NCBI RefSeq assembly: GCF_019924925.1
Contig: NC_067226.1
Span: 8,599,501-8,663,500, forward strand
Origin: Ctenopharyngodon idella
Taxonomy: Eukaryota > Chordata > Actinopteri > Cypriniformes > Xenocyprididae
Length of the DNA: 64,000 bases
Direction: 5' to 3'
The position numbers were made by a program, and so were the translations under genes. The notes under the pieces were generated by a model. That model did no database searches, had not been told where the DNA came from, and worked only from the letters and a program-made list of their open reading frames with translations. Positions 37,695 through 49,421 of the stretch are shown piece after piece (within the stretch, counting starts at the first letter, position 1; each line of letters starts with the position of its first letter).

Positions 37695-39530
37695 AAGAAA
37701 ATAATACAAGGAAAATAGAGACAAATTATTCATTAGCTAACATACTTTACCACATTTAAACTATGAGTCATATTTTATTTTTTGTAAATTCATTTCATGG
37801 AAGACTATCTGAAAATAAATGGAAGCTAGCTGCTGAAAGCAAAACAAAACCCGCAACTAAACAATCTCCAGATCCAGCACAAGCATTCTCACATCCAGAC
37901 ACCCTCCTCTCCCATTCTCTATCTCCACCACTGATCAGTGGATTACACTGATCAAATGAGACAGTCAATATGCCCAACATGGTGGCAAAGCAGCCATCCT
38001 GCTGTGCCAGGGATAGACAGAACCCACTCACTCGCCTCTGCCAACCCATAGAGGACATGCAGTCTGGGGCTGGCACAGGTCCTGTGCCCTGACCACTGCA
38101 GCTTCACGCTCATTATCTCTTCCTGGGATTTCCTGTTAACACACATGCATGAAGCAAAAATCACACACTTACACACTGCTAGCATTAGCAAGAAAATACT
38201 TCGGCCTGCTAACAAAGTGACAACACAACAGAGACAGAAATATCCATCCCTCACTTTCTGGAACACACATTTCACACTTGTTCTTCCTGGCTTTATTTGC
38301 ATACACTCAGCACATTCTGTATCTACTTATGATACAATAAAGCCAGCCAATATTTTGAAACTTTAACATTAAAAGTAAAAATTGGTAATTATTAATAATA
38401 TACTTCATTAATGATTTTATGGTGTAACATCAAACATGTAAAACTGCCCATATTTAAATTGACATTTGGCTTGCATCCAACCCTGCCAAAGTTATCAAAA
38501 CAGTTAGGCTATTTTATTCTCCATATAATTCTGTTTATTGCGGGATTAACTGCTGCTAGCAGAACTAAAGAACTGTCTCCCATCTGCTTTCCATTATTGA
38601 AAATATTATAGTATGCAATTAAACGCTTATAGTGGTTAATTTTGTGGTCCATTACAAATCGGTGCTCTGTTTCAACACTTAAATTAGATAGGTAAAACTT
38701 TTTCTGAATATTTGGACATTATTTCTTTTGTTTGTGTGCAGGTATTTGCTGAATATTATCTTTTATTTTAATATGCATTTTTTATTTATTTTTTTTATTT
38801 GGTTTATATTGGTATTTGGCTTGGGCTGTACTGTATACTATCATCACACATACTATACAAGTTTGCATAAAGCTGAAGTGCTGAATACACAAAAACAAGT
38901 TTCCGCCCTTGCAGCCAAATTTCAGATGTAAAACAGTAGTACTAAAGATAAGCAATTATCCAAGTATCAAGCCTCCATTTGCATCCTCTTTTGACAGAGC
39001 AAAAGTTCAACCAGAACACAATCAACAATCTCCTTTTCCCTGCTCACTCAGAAAAGAGGAGCACTTATCCCAGCGGGTTGCCAATGATCAGTTTCTCTTT
39101 CTACAAATTCCCTTTGCCTCGTTCACTCTTTCAATCTCTCCATTTCATTCCTCTCTCTGCCGTCTCCTCCCTCTCTTGTTGGTAATGGTGTTAGGAAGGG
39201 ATAGGAAAGATGTCATACTGTGCAATAGGCACATCAAGTCAAGAAATGGGATATTAAAGCAAAACATATTGCATGATTTCCTTGGCTTGTCTTACTATGT
39301 TTTAGGTGCCGAAGGGAGGAATCTCTGAGGTGATAGATTTCACTGAACACACAGACTTGGTTAAACAGGGAAAAAAAGCAAGCTGACTGTACAATAGCAT
39401 CTTGTATCCGACACATAGATAATTACTGGATGTACCAGTGACCCTGTGGGCCATCAATAGTCAAATCAACAGAAGAGGAATGCACTTCTTTTTCATAGCT
39501 TTCATGGATAAGATGACTAAGGCCCTGTTT
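37695..39530. other. intergenic, no gene seen
   Basis: AT-rich and apparently single-copy. The 139-codon frame at 38909-39328 has no recognisable domain. A T/C-rich stretch lies at 39,090-39,180. Confidence 0.45.
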
Positions 39531-40641
39531 ACACCTGGTATTAAGATGCGTTTTTGGTCAATTGGATCACAAGTAGTCGAGACAGACACCTACACATTTA
39601 CACCTGGTATTTTAATCCATCTCTTTTGTCGACTTTTAACCACTTCTGTCCTGATTTCTTCGAAGGGAGGGTCTATGGGCGGGTAAATGTATGTGGGTTT
39701 TCAGATCTTTCGATTTAAATGACAAAATAAGCATTCATTGATATGAATGCGCCCAGAGACGCGGGAAAAACACACAGAGAGCAGCAGCTTTCATTTCTGC
39801 TCTGACAGCCACAAGACCACGGCGAACACTGTGAGTGTGTTAGAAATCAGGAATCGTGAGAGAATGGTGTGCATGGTAAGTTTTTCATCTTCAAACCAAA
39901 CTTTGGCCTTCAGTCCACAAAGTTTAAATCCCGTCTGGCTAGCGTGCTTCCTATAATTACGCATTAAGTCAGTATGCAGAGAGTAGGCGGTCTTTTGTGG
40001 CTGTTCGAACACATTTGACCACATGGGTGGTCTACACACTATGAAAGCAATCCGGTCAAATGTGTTTTCGACTACCTCTGGAAGTGGTCGAAAGTGGACA
40101 AGCTTAAAGTGTTAGTTCAACCAAAAATGAAAATTCTGTCATTAATTACTCACCCTCATAACTCGTCGTTCCACACCTGTAAGACCTTCGTTCATCTTCA
40201 AAACACAAATTAAGATATTTTTAATGAAATCTGAGAGGTATCCGACTCGTCCATAGACAGATCAAATTAACGTTGAACCACTGCAGTCACGTCGACCATT
40301 TTAACAATGTCTTTAGTACCTTTCTGGAACTTGAAAGTGGTGGTTAAATTGCTGTCTATGGAGGAGTCAGAGACCTCTCGGATTTCATGAAAAATATCTT
40401 CATTTGTGTTCCAAAGATGAACAAAGTCTTGCGGGTGTTTTTTGGGTGAACTAACTCTTTAAACTTGTCCACTTTCGACCACTTCCAGAGGTAGTCGAAA
40501 ACGCATTTGACTGGATAGCTTTCATAGTGTATAGACCACCCATGTGGTCAAATGTGAAAATGTGAAAAAACTAAAACGTTTTAGGCCCACTTGTGATCCG
40601 ATCAACCAAAATGCATCTTAATACCAGGTGTAAACAGGGCC
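39531..40641. mobile_element. ~1.1-kb foldback element with GGCCCTGTTTACACCTGG ends, hosting a nested foldback
   Basis: GGCCCTGTTTACACCTGGTA at the left and TACCAGGTGTAAACAGGGCC at the right. The inner arms pair GTCGAAAGTGGACAAG (ending 40102) with CTTGTCCACTTTCGAC (starting 40464). Everything between, 40103-40463, is a second element, so the original loop was only a few bases. Confidence 0.8.
40103..40463. mobile_element. 361-bp foldback element nested in the loop of another foldback
   Basis: CTTAAAGTGTTAGTTCAACC at the left and GGGTGAACTAACTCTTTAAA at the right. Arms share GTAAGACCTTCGTTCATCTT and the inverted AAGATGAACAAAGTCTTGCG. It belongs to the GTTAGTTCACCCAAAAATG family. Confidence 0.8.
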
Positions 40642-40800
40642 TAAGTCTCTAGGTCTTTAACAGAAGGCGAATGATATATTTGATCATTCTTTAACATACA
40701 GTATATGTCAAAATCAAGACACTGGAATTTAATAATTCTGTAAAACTCTGTGTGTGTTTAAGTGATTAAGTGTGCATCTGGACAGGTAAGTGTGCGTGTG

Positions 40801-41015
40801 TGTTTGACTATACTTGTGAGGGTCAAATGTCCTCAATTATGTAGTGAAATATTATGACACCTGACTAGTGAGGGCACACTAGTTAAAAAGGCTTATAAAT
40901 CAGCCTAAACATCTAGCAAAACATGTAGTGCAGGGATGCTTCTGGAGGGCTACTGTTCAGCAGAATTTAGCTCCACCTCCAGTTAAACACACCTGAACCA
41001 GCTAATCAAGGTCTT
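40801..41015. repeat. two fragments of dispersed repeats
   Basis: 40801-40925 (CTTGTGAGGGTCAAATGTCC, AAAAGGCTTATAAATCAGCC) relates to 36480-36800. 40926-41015 (CTGGAGGGCTACTGTTCAGC, AAACACACCTGAACCAGCTA, ATCAAGGTC) is a well-known cyprinid repeat from memory. 41016-41990 is intergenic with no gene seen. Confidence 0.55.
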
Positions 41016-41989
41016 ACTATTGAAAGGGGTTATTAATCTATAAAATTCATCAATGTTGTGATGAATATATATAGACCTATTTATATTTTGTGAGAAAAAG
41101 TAATGCAAAATTAAATAATCGGCTTTTATATTGTTGCTGTATCAAAGTGAAGGCAAATACCCACTATTTGGAATAATGTTATAGCTAAGCCTGAAGATAA
41201 ACATTTTACAGTTATGTAAAAACTATGTAATTTAGGCCTTGCTCTTTGTTTACTGTGTTGTTAGTGAAGCAGAATAATCCATTACTAAACTGTGCTCATC
41301 AAAACCAACTTTGTTACACAAAACAAAACAAAACAAAATGCATTCCTCTGCATGTAAACCTGGGGAATGAAAAGTAAAACACAGTCGAGCTTATAAATGG
41401 CGTGAAGGTGGAGAGTATTTACTGACAGAAGCAGTTGTGCACCAACCACCAACTGTGTCTCTCTCTCACACACACAAACATCACCATCTGCTCCTGTGTG
41501 CACTGTTAGCCCGATGTGAGAACATATTAGCATCGTAAAATGTGTGTGTAGGTGGGTCAGCTCAGTCACGGCAGAGATCAGGGACAGAGGCGGAAAAAAT
41601 ATCTCATCAGATTAAGAAGAAAAAGGCTTGTGGTGTCAAGAGGTATGAATTACAACCAGTCCCATCTGTTCTCACTCTCTCAATGTCATTATCATCAACT
41701 CTCTAATTATTCTCATTACGACTATTTATTTAGAGTCGCAGTAGTTTATCTCACATGGCAGCATCATTCACAACATACCTCAAGAGCACGACCACTGACG
41801 CCGATGGCTCTGACATTCATTCAATCAGCGTTAGCATGAGACAAACAGGCCATGCTTTACTTGGACTACTGAGGCTGAGGTCTTCAAGAACAACACTGCA
41901 ACTGAAAATAATGAAAAGATGCTGCTCATGAATCTAAAAACATCACTCTTTAAGGATTTAATGGCATTTTTGAGGCAGCATTGGCAACC

Positions 41990-43200
41990 GCCCTCAGTGC
42001 ACCAGTAACCACAGGAAATCATTAGCAGTAAGAGCTCATTTCAGTTCTGCTCCGTCTGATTGAGGAGCTAAAGGAGAACTTCATAATCATGTTAAATTAA
42101 AGGTCCTTTAGATTTAATCTCACCCTTTCCAATCTCTTAATTACTTATTTGTCCCAATTATTTGCTTTACTGAGCCCATTAACAGCCCTTTTCACCTCAG
42201 AATTAACCAGTAGCAGCTGCAATCATGCCAGTGTGAAGCCCTCTTCATTAGAGCACACACACACACACAACATACACACACATACAGGGCAGGGGAACAT
42301 GTCAGAGGAAGCTTACACTCTTCTGATGAAAACCAGCATCAAAGTCACTTCAGGTGGCATTTCAGAGAAAGAACCCAACTGTGCTGAGATGATCTGTGGC
42401 TGTCACACTCTCCTACACAACACACATCCTCATCACAGAATATAAATCATCATCCAATGCTCATGTCCCACTCTTTGTGTGATGTATCACTGCATATGTA
42501 ATGTAATTTATGTGCAAATAAAATATTTCCTCAAATAGTCACCTTCTCAGCATGGTGCAAATCTTTCATATCTGCTGTGAATCATTCTGAAGATGGCTGC
42601 TCCGCTTGCTCTGCCAAAACAGGATATTAACAATCAAAGCAGCACCGATACATCATCATTTCTCAACACCCTAAAATGTTGGTACATGACGGACATTTAT
42701 CATTGTAAAAATGAAGATATGAACTGCATGTGCAGCAATGATAAATCATTGGCAAAATGTGTGATGATAGCATAAGCTCTGCAGTGTTAAAAACCAAAGA
42801 AAAGGAGATTAATGTCATAGCGTAGCACAAAACCGCTTCAAAAACATTGTCTGAATAAGGATTAAGGGGAAACCTTCCCAACTTTATCGGTCCATCTGTG
42901 CGGAACAGCGTGCACTCGCCTCCTGTGGTTATTACATCTGATTTTTGTCAGAGAGACGGGCCACAAAATTGTTCAGGGCAGGCCGTTCAAGAAATGAATG
43001 GTTTGTTGGCGCTGCTGCTAAATGACCTTAGCAGAAAGATTGAGCTATTACACTTCTAATGACCACTGCAGGAAGTGTTCCCTTAATCCTGTCTAATTGC
43101 TAAAGTTATAAATTTCCACTTCCAACAGGTTTAAAGTTAATGACCATTATGGACATACCTGATGATTAACTTCATAATAATCACTTCCTGTTTCTGTTAC
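41990..43200. promoter_or_regulatory. candidate conserved non-coding block(s)
   Basis: Repeat-poor apart from a short CA run at 42255-42285. Homeodomain-like TTAATTACTTATTTG, CCCATTAACAGCCC and GTCTAATTGCTAAAG, plus TGACCTTAGCAGAAAG, lie in 42,090-42,200 and 42,930-43,130. No coding frame with splice sites. Regulatory function is inferred only from composition and location. Confidence 0.3.
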
Positions 43201-43524
43201 CTCTTCTGTCTAATCTGTTAGAGCTCCATGATGGATGTAATTGTAGGGTACAATAGGATTTGTACAAGATCCTTTGATGAAATGGGCAAAAACTAAATTG
43301 TGATCTTTTTTTTTTTTCCTCCAATTTGACTGTTTTTTTTTTTTACTATGTTTGACCAAATAAACACAGCCTTCGTGAATAAAGAGTTCTTTAAAAAAAA
43401 AAAAAAGAAAAAAAAAAAACATTATTAATTAACAAAATGTAGTGAAGTGCCTGTTTCCGCTATAATGTTTCAGACTGAACAAACATAACAATGAACTCAA
43501 AAGAGATGTGGTGAGATTGTCATG

Positions 43525-45165
43525 TTAAAAGGGTTAGTTCACCCAGAAATGAAAATTATTAATTACTCACCCTCATGTCGTTCCACACCCGTAAGACCTT
43601 CGAAACATAAATTAAGATATTTTGATGAAATCCGAGAGCTCTCTGACTCCTCGGTAGACAGCAAATTACCACTGTTAAGGTCCAGAAAGGTACTAAATAC
43701 ATCATTAAAATAATCCATGTGACTACAGTGGTTCAACCTTAATTTTATGAAGCGACGAGAATACTTTTTGTGCGCAAAAAAAAAAAAAAAAAACTTGACG
43801 CAGTAAGCACAGTGCAGGCTAGAGACCTGCACTCCCGCGGGACCCAACGCAACAGAGTGCGGCGTGGGACAAGATTTGATGGGCGCATGCGGGTGCGGGC
43901 AGTAAGACGCTCATGTGTGCGGGTTGAGGGAGAATAAAATGATTCGTGGAACTCCCGCAAAATACAAATATCTAAACATAAAATATCTAAAAACTAATAA
44001 ATTGTTATTCATATATTGCACAAGAAGCAACAAGAATAACTTATTTAAAATAAAATAATTTACAGTCTATTTATAGTCTATTCTATTTATAACATGTGTT
44101 TGCAGTGTTGAGCAATGTAGCCAATCACAAACATATCTGTTGATTTCTGAGGCGCAATGGCCAATCAGAGAAGTTTATGTTAGAATCCTCTCACCGCTCA
44201 AAACGCAGTTTTTATGCAGTGCTGAAATTAGCGCGCTCACGAATCCTATTATTATTAAAACACACGAAGTGTAGACATTATGAAAGATTCATTGTTCATA
44301 TATTCATTGTGTTATAACAGCTTTGTGAGATCGTGATGAACTGAGATGTCAGCTTTTTAGTCATTATAAAGGGAGCGCTCTTTGCGCCCATTCTGCCATA
44401 CCAAACCATGTACGTAGCAGCTTGCTTTTCTGTTAAAACTAACTGTGGTTTGTGAATGTTGATGCTTTAATAACAAATATTTTATCGAGAGCGTTTATGC
44501 TGGGATGTTGTGGCGACACAACTTAATATTTCATGTAAATTTCATGGATGTACTGACAAAAATCTATATAAGCTACTTTTATGCGTGATTTTGCGGGAGG
44601 GAGCGGGACAAAACATGAATGTTGTGGGTGGGAGCGGGACAAGATAACATTTTTTTTGCAGGAGCAGGACAAGAATCCTGCAAGAGGACTGAAAAACCCG
44701 TTCCTCGCAGGTCTCTAGTGCAGGCTTCCGTGTTCACGTCCAAACGCCGGCTCAGTATTGGCCAAAGCTGTACACGTGAGCAGCACGACGCATCCGGTGT
44801 TCTGACGTAGAACATGGAAGCTCTGCACAGGGTTTACTGCGTCAACTGCGTAAGGAGACTGGCAGGGGAGAGAAGAGATTGTTGAATAAACTCATTTTTT
44901 GCGCACAAAAAGTATTCTCGTAGCTTCATAAAATTAAGGTTGAACCACTGTAGTTACGTTGAATATTTTAACAATGTCTTTAGTACCTTTCTGGACCTTG
45001 AAAGTGGTACTTAAATTGCTGTCTACTGAGTCAGAAAGCTCTCAGATTTAATCAAAAATATCTTAATTTGTGTTCCAAAGATGAACGAAGGTCTTACGGG
45101 TTTGGAACAACATGAGGGTGAGTACTTAATGACAATTTTCATTTTTGGGTGAACTAACCCTTTAA
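43525..45165. mobile_element. TTAA-bounded foldback element (~740 bp without its insert) carrying a hAT-like insertion
   Basis: TTAAAAGGGTTAGTTCACCC at the left and GGGTGAACTAACCCTTTAAG at the right. The arms are complementary (CAGTGGTTCAACCTTAATTT against AAATTAAGGTTGAACCACTG, written across 43,727 and 44,935) and the central part is split by the 898-bp insert at 43820-44717. No ORF of its own. Confidence 0.8.
43820..44717. mobile_element. 898-bp hAT-like non-autonomous element with 8-bp TSD
   Basis: Begins TAGAGACCTGC and ends GCAGGTCTCTA (perfect 11-base inverted ends). It is flanked by GTGCAGGC at 43812-43819 and 44718-44725. Sub-terminal GGGACAAGA/GCGGGACAA motifs recur near both ends (43867, 44605, 44634, 44667), as expected for transposase-binding sites. 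No transposase frame. Confidence 0.85.
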
Positions 45166-47844
45166 GTTTTAATCACGCACTAACTACCTCAGCCTCAGCA
45201 AGTAACTCAACTACAGGAACATCACATACACACTAAACTGCCCTCTCAGTGTCTAATCAGACAGATGAAACTAATCTTCTCACACAGAGTTCTCCTCCAG
45301 TTCAGTAGGAGTCTCCTGAAGAGCCGCAGGAAAGATTCCTGAGCACGCTCGTCACGCAGGAGGAGAGAGACTGCAGAGGAGGATGAGTGAGGTTACCGTT
45401 TCATCTGGCTCAGTAAGCCTGGACTAATTTGAGGCCTGAGTGGAGAGGGCACTTGTGTGCAGGCCTGATGAAAGCTCTTCAGAGGAGAGAAAAGAGTGGA
45501 GGATTGTATCAAATCGCTGATCGCTCTCATAGAGAAGCCCTTCTCTATCTCCCTCTCTCGACAGAGCCTCTTTTCTCTCTCTCTCTCTCTTCCTCTTCAG
45601 CAGTGCCACTCAACAGGATAGCCCTTTAATCTCCACCTATTCAGCGGCTCCCTTATTAAGAGTGAAACTAGGAAGAAACAAAAAAAAAAAAAGAGAAAAT
45701 AAAAACATACCTTGTCAATGTACAGCTTTTTCACATCAGAGCAAAAGAAATGAAAGAGAAGATGAGAGTGAGCGAGAGCAGAACGAGAGCCTGCAGGAAA
45801 ATCAGTATGTTGGGATTTGGAGTGTATCTCTCCCTCTCCTTCATCCTCTGAAGCACTCTTTCTGAGGAGAACATCAAACTCAGGGCTGCCAGCTAAGAAA
45901 GGTAAGGTTTAGAGAGACCGAAGGAGGAAACTGAACAAGCAACCAAAAGAGAGAAGAAAAGAACTGGCTTCACAAATGCTAAAAGGCGCTCCGTCAGTCG
46001 AGTTTAAACAGCATTCACAGGAACTGAATTAGCTCTGGGTTTGAAACTCTGAAAGGGCTTTTGGACAGGGCGGATAATGCAGACGCCTGACTCGCCGAGC
46101 AGGGAAATAGAGCAGTCAGTCCGTCATCGTCTGAGGAAGACAACAGAAATCTGCAGAGATTAGCGCAAATCAATAACTCTCATTTGATCTACTGCCATAA
46201 TGCACAAAGCCGGCGGCTCATTTAACAGGCTGGTACATCAGTCCAGAGCTGAATCACAAAATCTGTTGCTGACACTCCTTTGCCAACAGCAAGACCAAGT
46301 TCATCATCCAATATGGTGTATTCAGACAGGAGCGCCCACATTAGCAGCTCATGCTGATGTGAAATGGAGTTCAAAAGCTCTCCGTGAGAGAACAGAGGGT
46401 GTATGGAAAGAGTAATGGTTACTTTAAATTAAAGTTTACTTTTCTGTTTTTTTGATGGCGGGACATTAAAGGCCCATTCACATCAAGGACAATAACTATA
46501 ACAATAACTGTAGCTTTTTAATAATCTTCTATTTCTATGAGAATTGTGTCCACACCACAGCTTTAACAATAAAACATTGGAATATCATTGAAATCACTTA
46601 GAATTTTTTTTTTTCCAGATGATGAACTAAAAACCAGTGACAGCCAATCAGAATCCAGCTCGGAATTAAAAGCAGATGACGACAATTACAGCGTGTGCTT
46701 ATAAACAATTTTATCGTACGCTGGTGTCGAAGCTAATATAGTTCTCGTTCTCGGTGTGCATTAAGAGAGGAAACAACAGAGGGAAGAGATGGGATGCAAT
46801 TAAAAGCTGGAGTCGAACTCGCATTGCCCAAATGAGCATCACCACGCAATGTTTTGGAGCGCATGCACTGACCACCACACAGACCCACATGGATTCTGTG
46901 ACCATAGAAAGCACCATACATTTCCACAGAATTACAACAATCTTTTATACATGCAAGTTATTTTAATGCCTAATTTTGGTTATTCTACCAGTTAGCAATA
47001 GGCATATGCAGTTTAAAACATTTTACCACATTTAAATCCACAAAATTGAACAGATTTCCCACTAAAATCAGCGTAGACAATGTATATCTCACCTGGGCTT
47101 TTCCATCTCCAACACCAATCCTTTTTCTCAAATGTTATAATCAAGAGCCATTTAGTTGAGCACATTCTCCCTCTTTCCTTCTACAAGGAACAACAAATGG
47201 CTCCTGTAGATTTACGCGTACAGACAAGGTGTAGCGTTGTATGGATGACTCTTCTAAAAAGCAAAGAAATTTCATGACACATTTACTATAGAGCTACCAT
47301 GGGCAAACATTAATAGCTAAGCTCATGGGCACAGAAAGTGTGAGAGTTTCATTTCTCTTGGCAGGGTTCATTTTACTTCTAGAGAATCAGAAACTAGGAG
47401 CAGATGAGACAGAGACATATGCTGAAATCACACCCTTAATGAAACCAGCTCAAACCACCAGAATAAATCAATAGACACAAACACACTTCCTGGCTGATAA
47501 TCCACATGAGTTGAGGAAATCAAAAAGGTGTGTTGTGTGTGTCACCAGCTGAGGTTGGGGGACCGCAGGGGATATTTGAGTCAGCTGGGTCTGTGGTTAC
47601 AACAGACAGCTGAGACAGCAGAAACTATGTCTCTTTTACACACACACACACAACATGTCTCAACTCTTCCATCAGCCTTTCATCAGCTTGACACCATGTG
47701 GGAACATCTAGATGACATATCCAGTGTTGCTGGCCTCTCATTAATCTCCATACTTAAGACACATGGAGTTAGCGTGACACACACCCAGCCTATGATTTAA
47801 ATCTGACAATGGCACTCTCAAATAAACCAGCATTCATGACACAT
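45166..47844. other. intergenic between the 45-kb foldback and the TLE3 3' end
   Basis: 45,290-46,420 is repeat-poor with GA-rich tracts and could hold regulatory sequence. 46,467-46,740 starts TTAAAGGCCCATTCACATCA, resembling one end of a TTAA-bordered repeat, with no matching right end seen. 47,640-47,652 is a CA run. No coding gene. Confidence 0.45.
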
Positions 47845-49313
47845 TTTACAAAAAAAAGTTTATTGAATTATTAACAACTGTACATGATCAGTGCTGACAC
47901 AGTTTGCTACATACTTTGGTGTGAAGTCGAGAGGTTGTAAAAGGCAGGCGGGTCAGGGTTTGTATTGTACTAAAGACGGAGTTTACCACAACAGGTTCTG
48001 CTGCGGCCCCATGAAACGGACTCCAGTTCCCACAGTTAAAACAGTCCACATTTACACAAAAAGGTTTAAAAAAGCTGCTCTTCTCTCTTTCTCTCATGCG
48101 CACACACTTTCACACTAAGCTTCCACCAAAGTGCAGGCAATGAATAGATTCATTAGAAAACTGGCTCAACTGGTACAGAAGCGAATCCCCAATTGACTCT
48201 GATCACTCACCAAGGTGGTTTACATCAATCTGAGTGAAAACAGGGCTGCAGGCTCACTGGGGTGGGGCTCTACAGCAGAAATAAGCTGTCAATCACTGGG
48301 GTGAGTCATATCCCGTTTCAACAACAGTGAGCTATAGCGGGGCCGCTTATGGGATCAGTTGGCAAGTTACTCATCGCAGTGTGCGATTCATGCCGAGTCA
48401 GCATGTTACAATCACACTTCATTATCTGATTTCCTCTTTCCAACAAGACGCCACACAATGCAAAGGGCACAGAAAAGTAGTACAGTTAGTCATTCTCCAA
48501 GTTTAATAAATCGCTTTCAATTTACAAATGACTCTTCACTCTCCTCTGGGATGTTTGTGTCAGATTCCAACTTCCGCAGGATTCCAGTCTGATCCCGTTT
48601 CCATGAACAGCACATAGGCTCAAAAAGCAAAAAAAATATTTACTAAGATTGTTCTCGAAGGGGTTTTCCATGTGAGCCTTTTAGCAAATGGCCAGCCCAG
48701 AGAGTGTGCTTACAAAATCAAAAATTAAAAATTATGTCCTAATCTACATTCATCAAGCATTAAGGACATGAGGACAAAGAAACCCATCACAAGTATATCA
48801 GGACATGGAAATATATATAATTATATATTTATATATATACTTATAAAACGTCTTTATTACTCCATATATACACTTTTTAACAAATTGTCCAGGGAGCAGG
48901 AGGCTAAATTTGAAGCACTGCTTCATATTACATCACAGATCGTTCACTTTTTGTTCAAAAGGAAGGAAGGCGAGGGGGGAAAAATACTATGGAAGGAATA
49001 GGCACACACAATCCCATGAGCAGACCGAAAGCAAAGGCAAGACAATATTTACTACATTAGTGCCGTCAGGGAGTCCTTTGGACAGTTTAACACGTTTCTG
49101 CTTGGATCTGTAAAGGGCTGCTCCACTTCTGCAAGAATCCAGGTGTGTTAAAAATGAAAACATCTGGGAATCCAATCCCAGTGGACCAACCAAATCCTAA
49201 CCTGGGTTCCTACTATAAAAGGAGGAAAAAGTGGAGGAGTGATCCCTTGAATCTGATCAAAATCAGGCCCAAAGCTCCATCCATAGGTCTTTACATCTGG
49301 TGAAGCAGTGAAT
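47845..49313 (-). other. tle3: TLE3 3' UTR with poly(A) signal
   Basis: Starting just after the TAA, about 1.46 kb of non-coding sequence runs to an AATAAA on the minus strand (TTTATT at 47859-47864), followed in transcript direction by a TG-containing stretch. I infer cleavage near 47845. A TATA-rich run lies at 48808-48841. No coding ORF or interspersed repeat is visible in it. Other poly(A) sites are possible; transcript data would settle the end. Confidence 0.6.
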
Positions 49314-49421
49314 TTAGTAGATCACTTCATACACAGTGGCCTTCTTGTCTCCAGATCCCGTCACAATGTACTTATCATCAGCTGAGATGTCACAGCTCAG
49401 GACAGAGGAAGACTCCTTGGA
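49314..49421 (-). CDS. tle3: TLE3 terminal coding exon (599-633 and stop)
   Basis: Encodes [35 protein letters not shown] and TAA. The YEVIY end is the invariant C-terminus of Groucho/TLE proteins. The acceptor is CCACAG. The stop codon is at 49314-49316. Confidence 0.96.
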
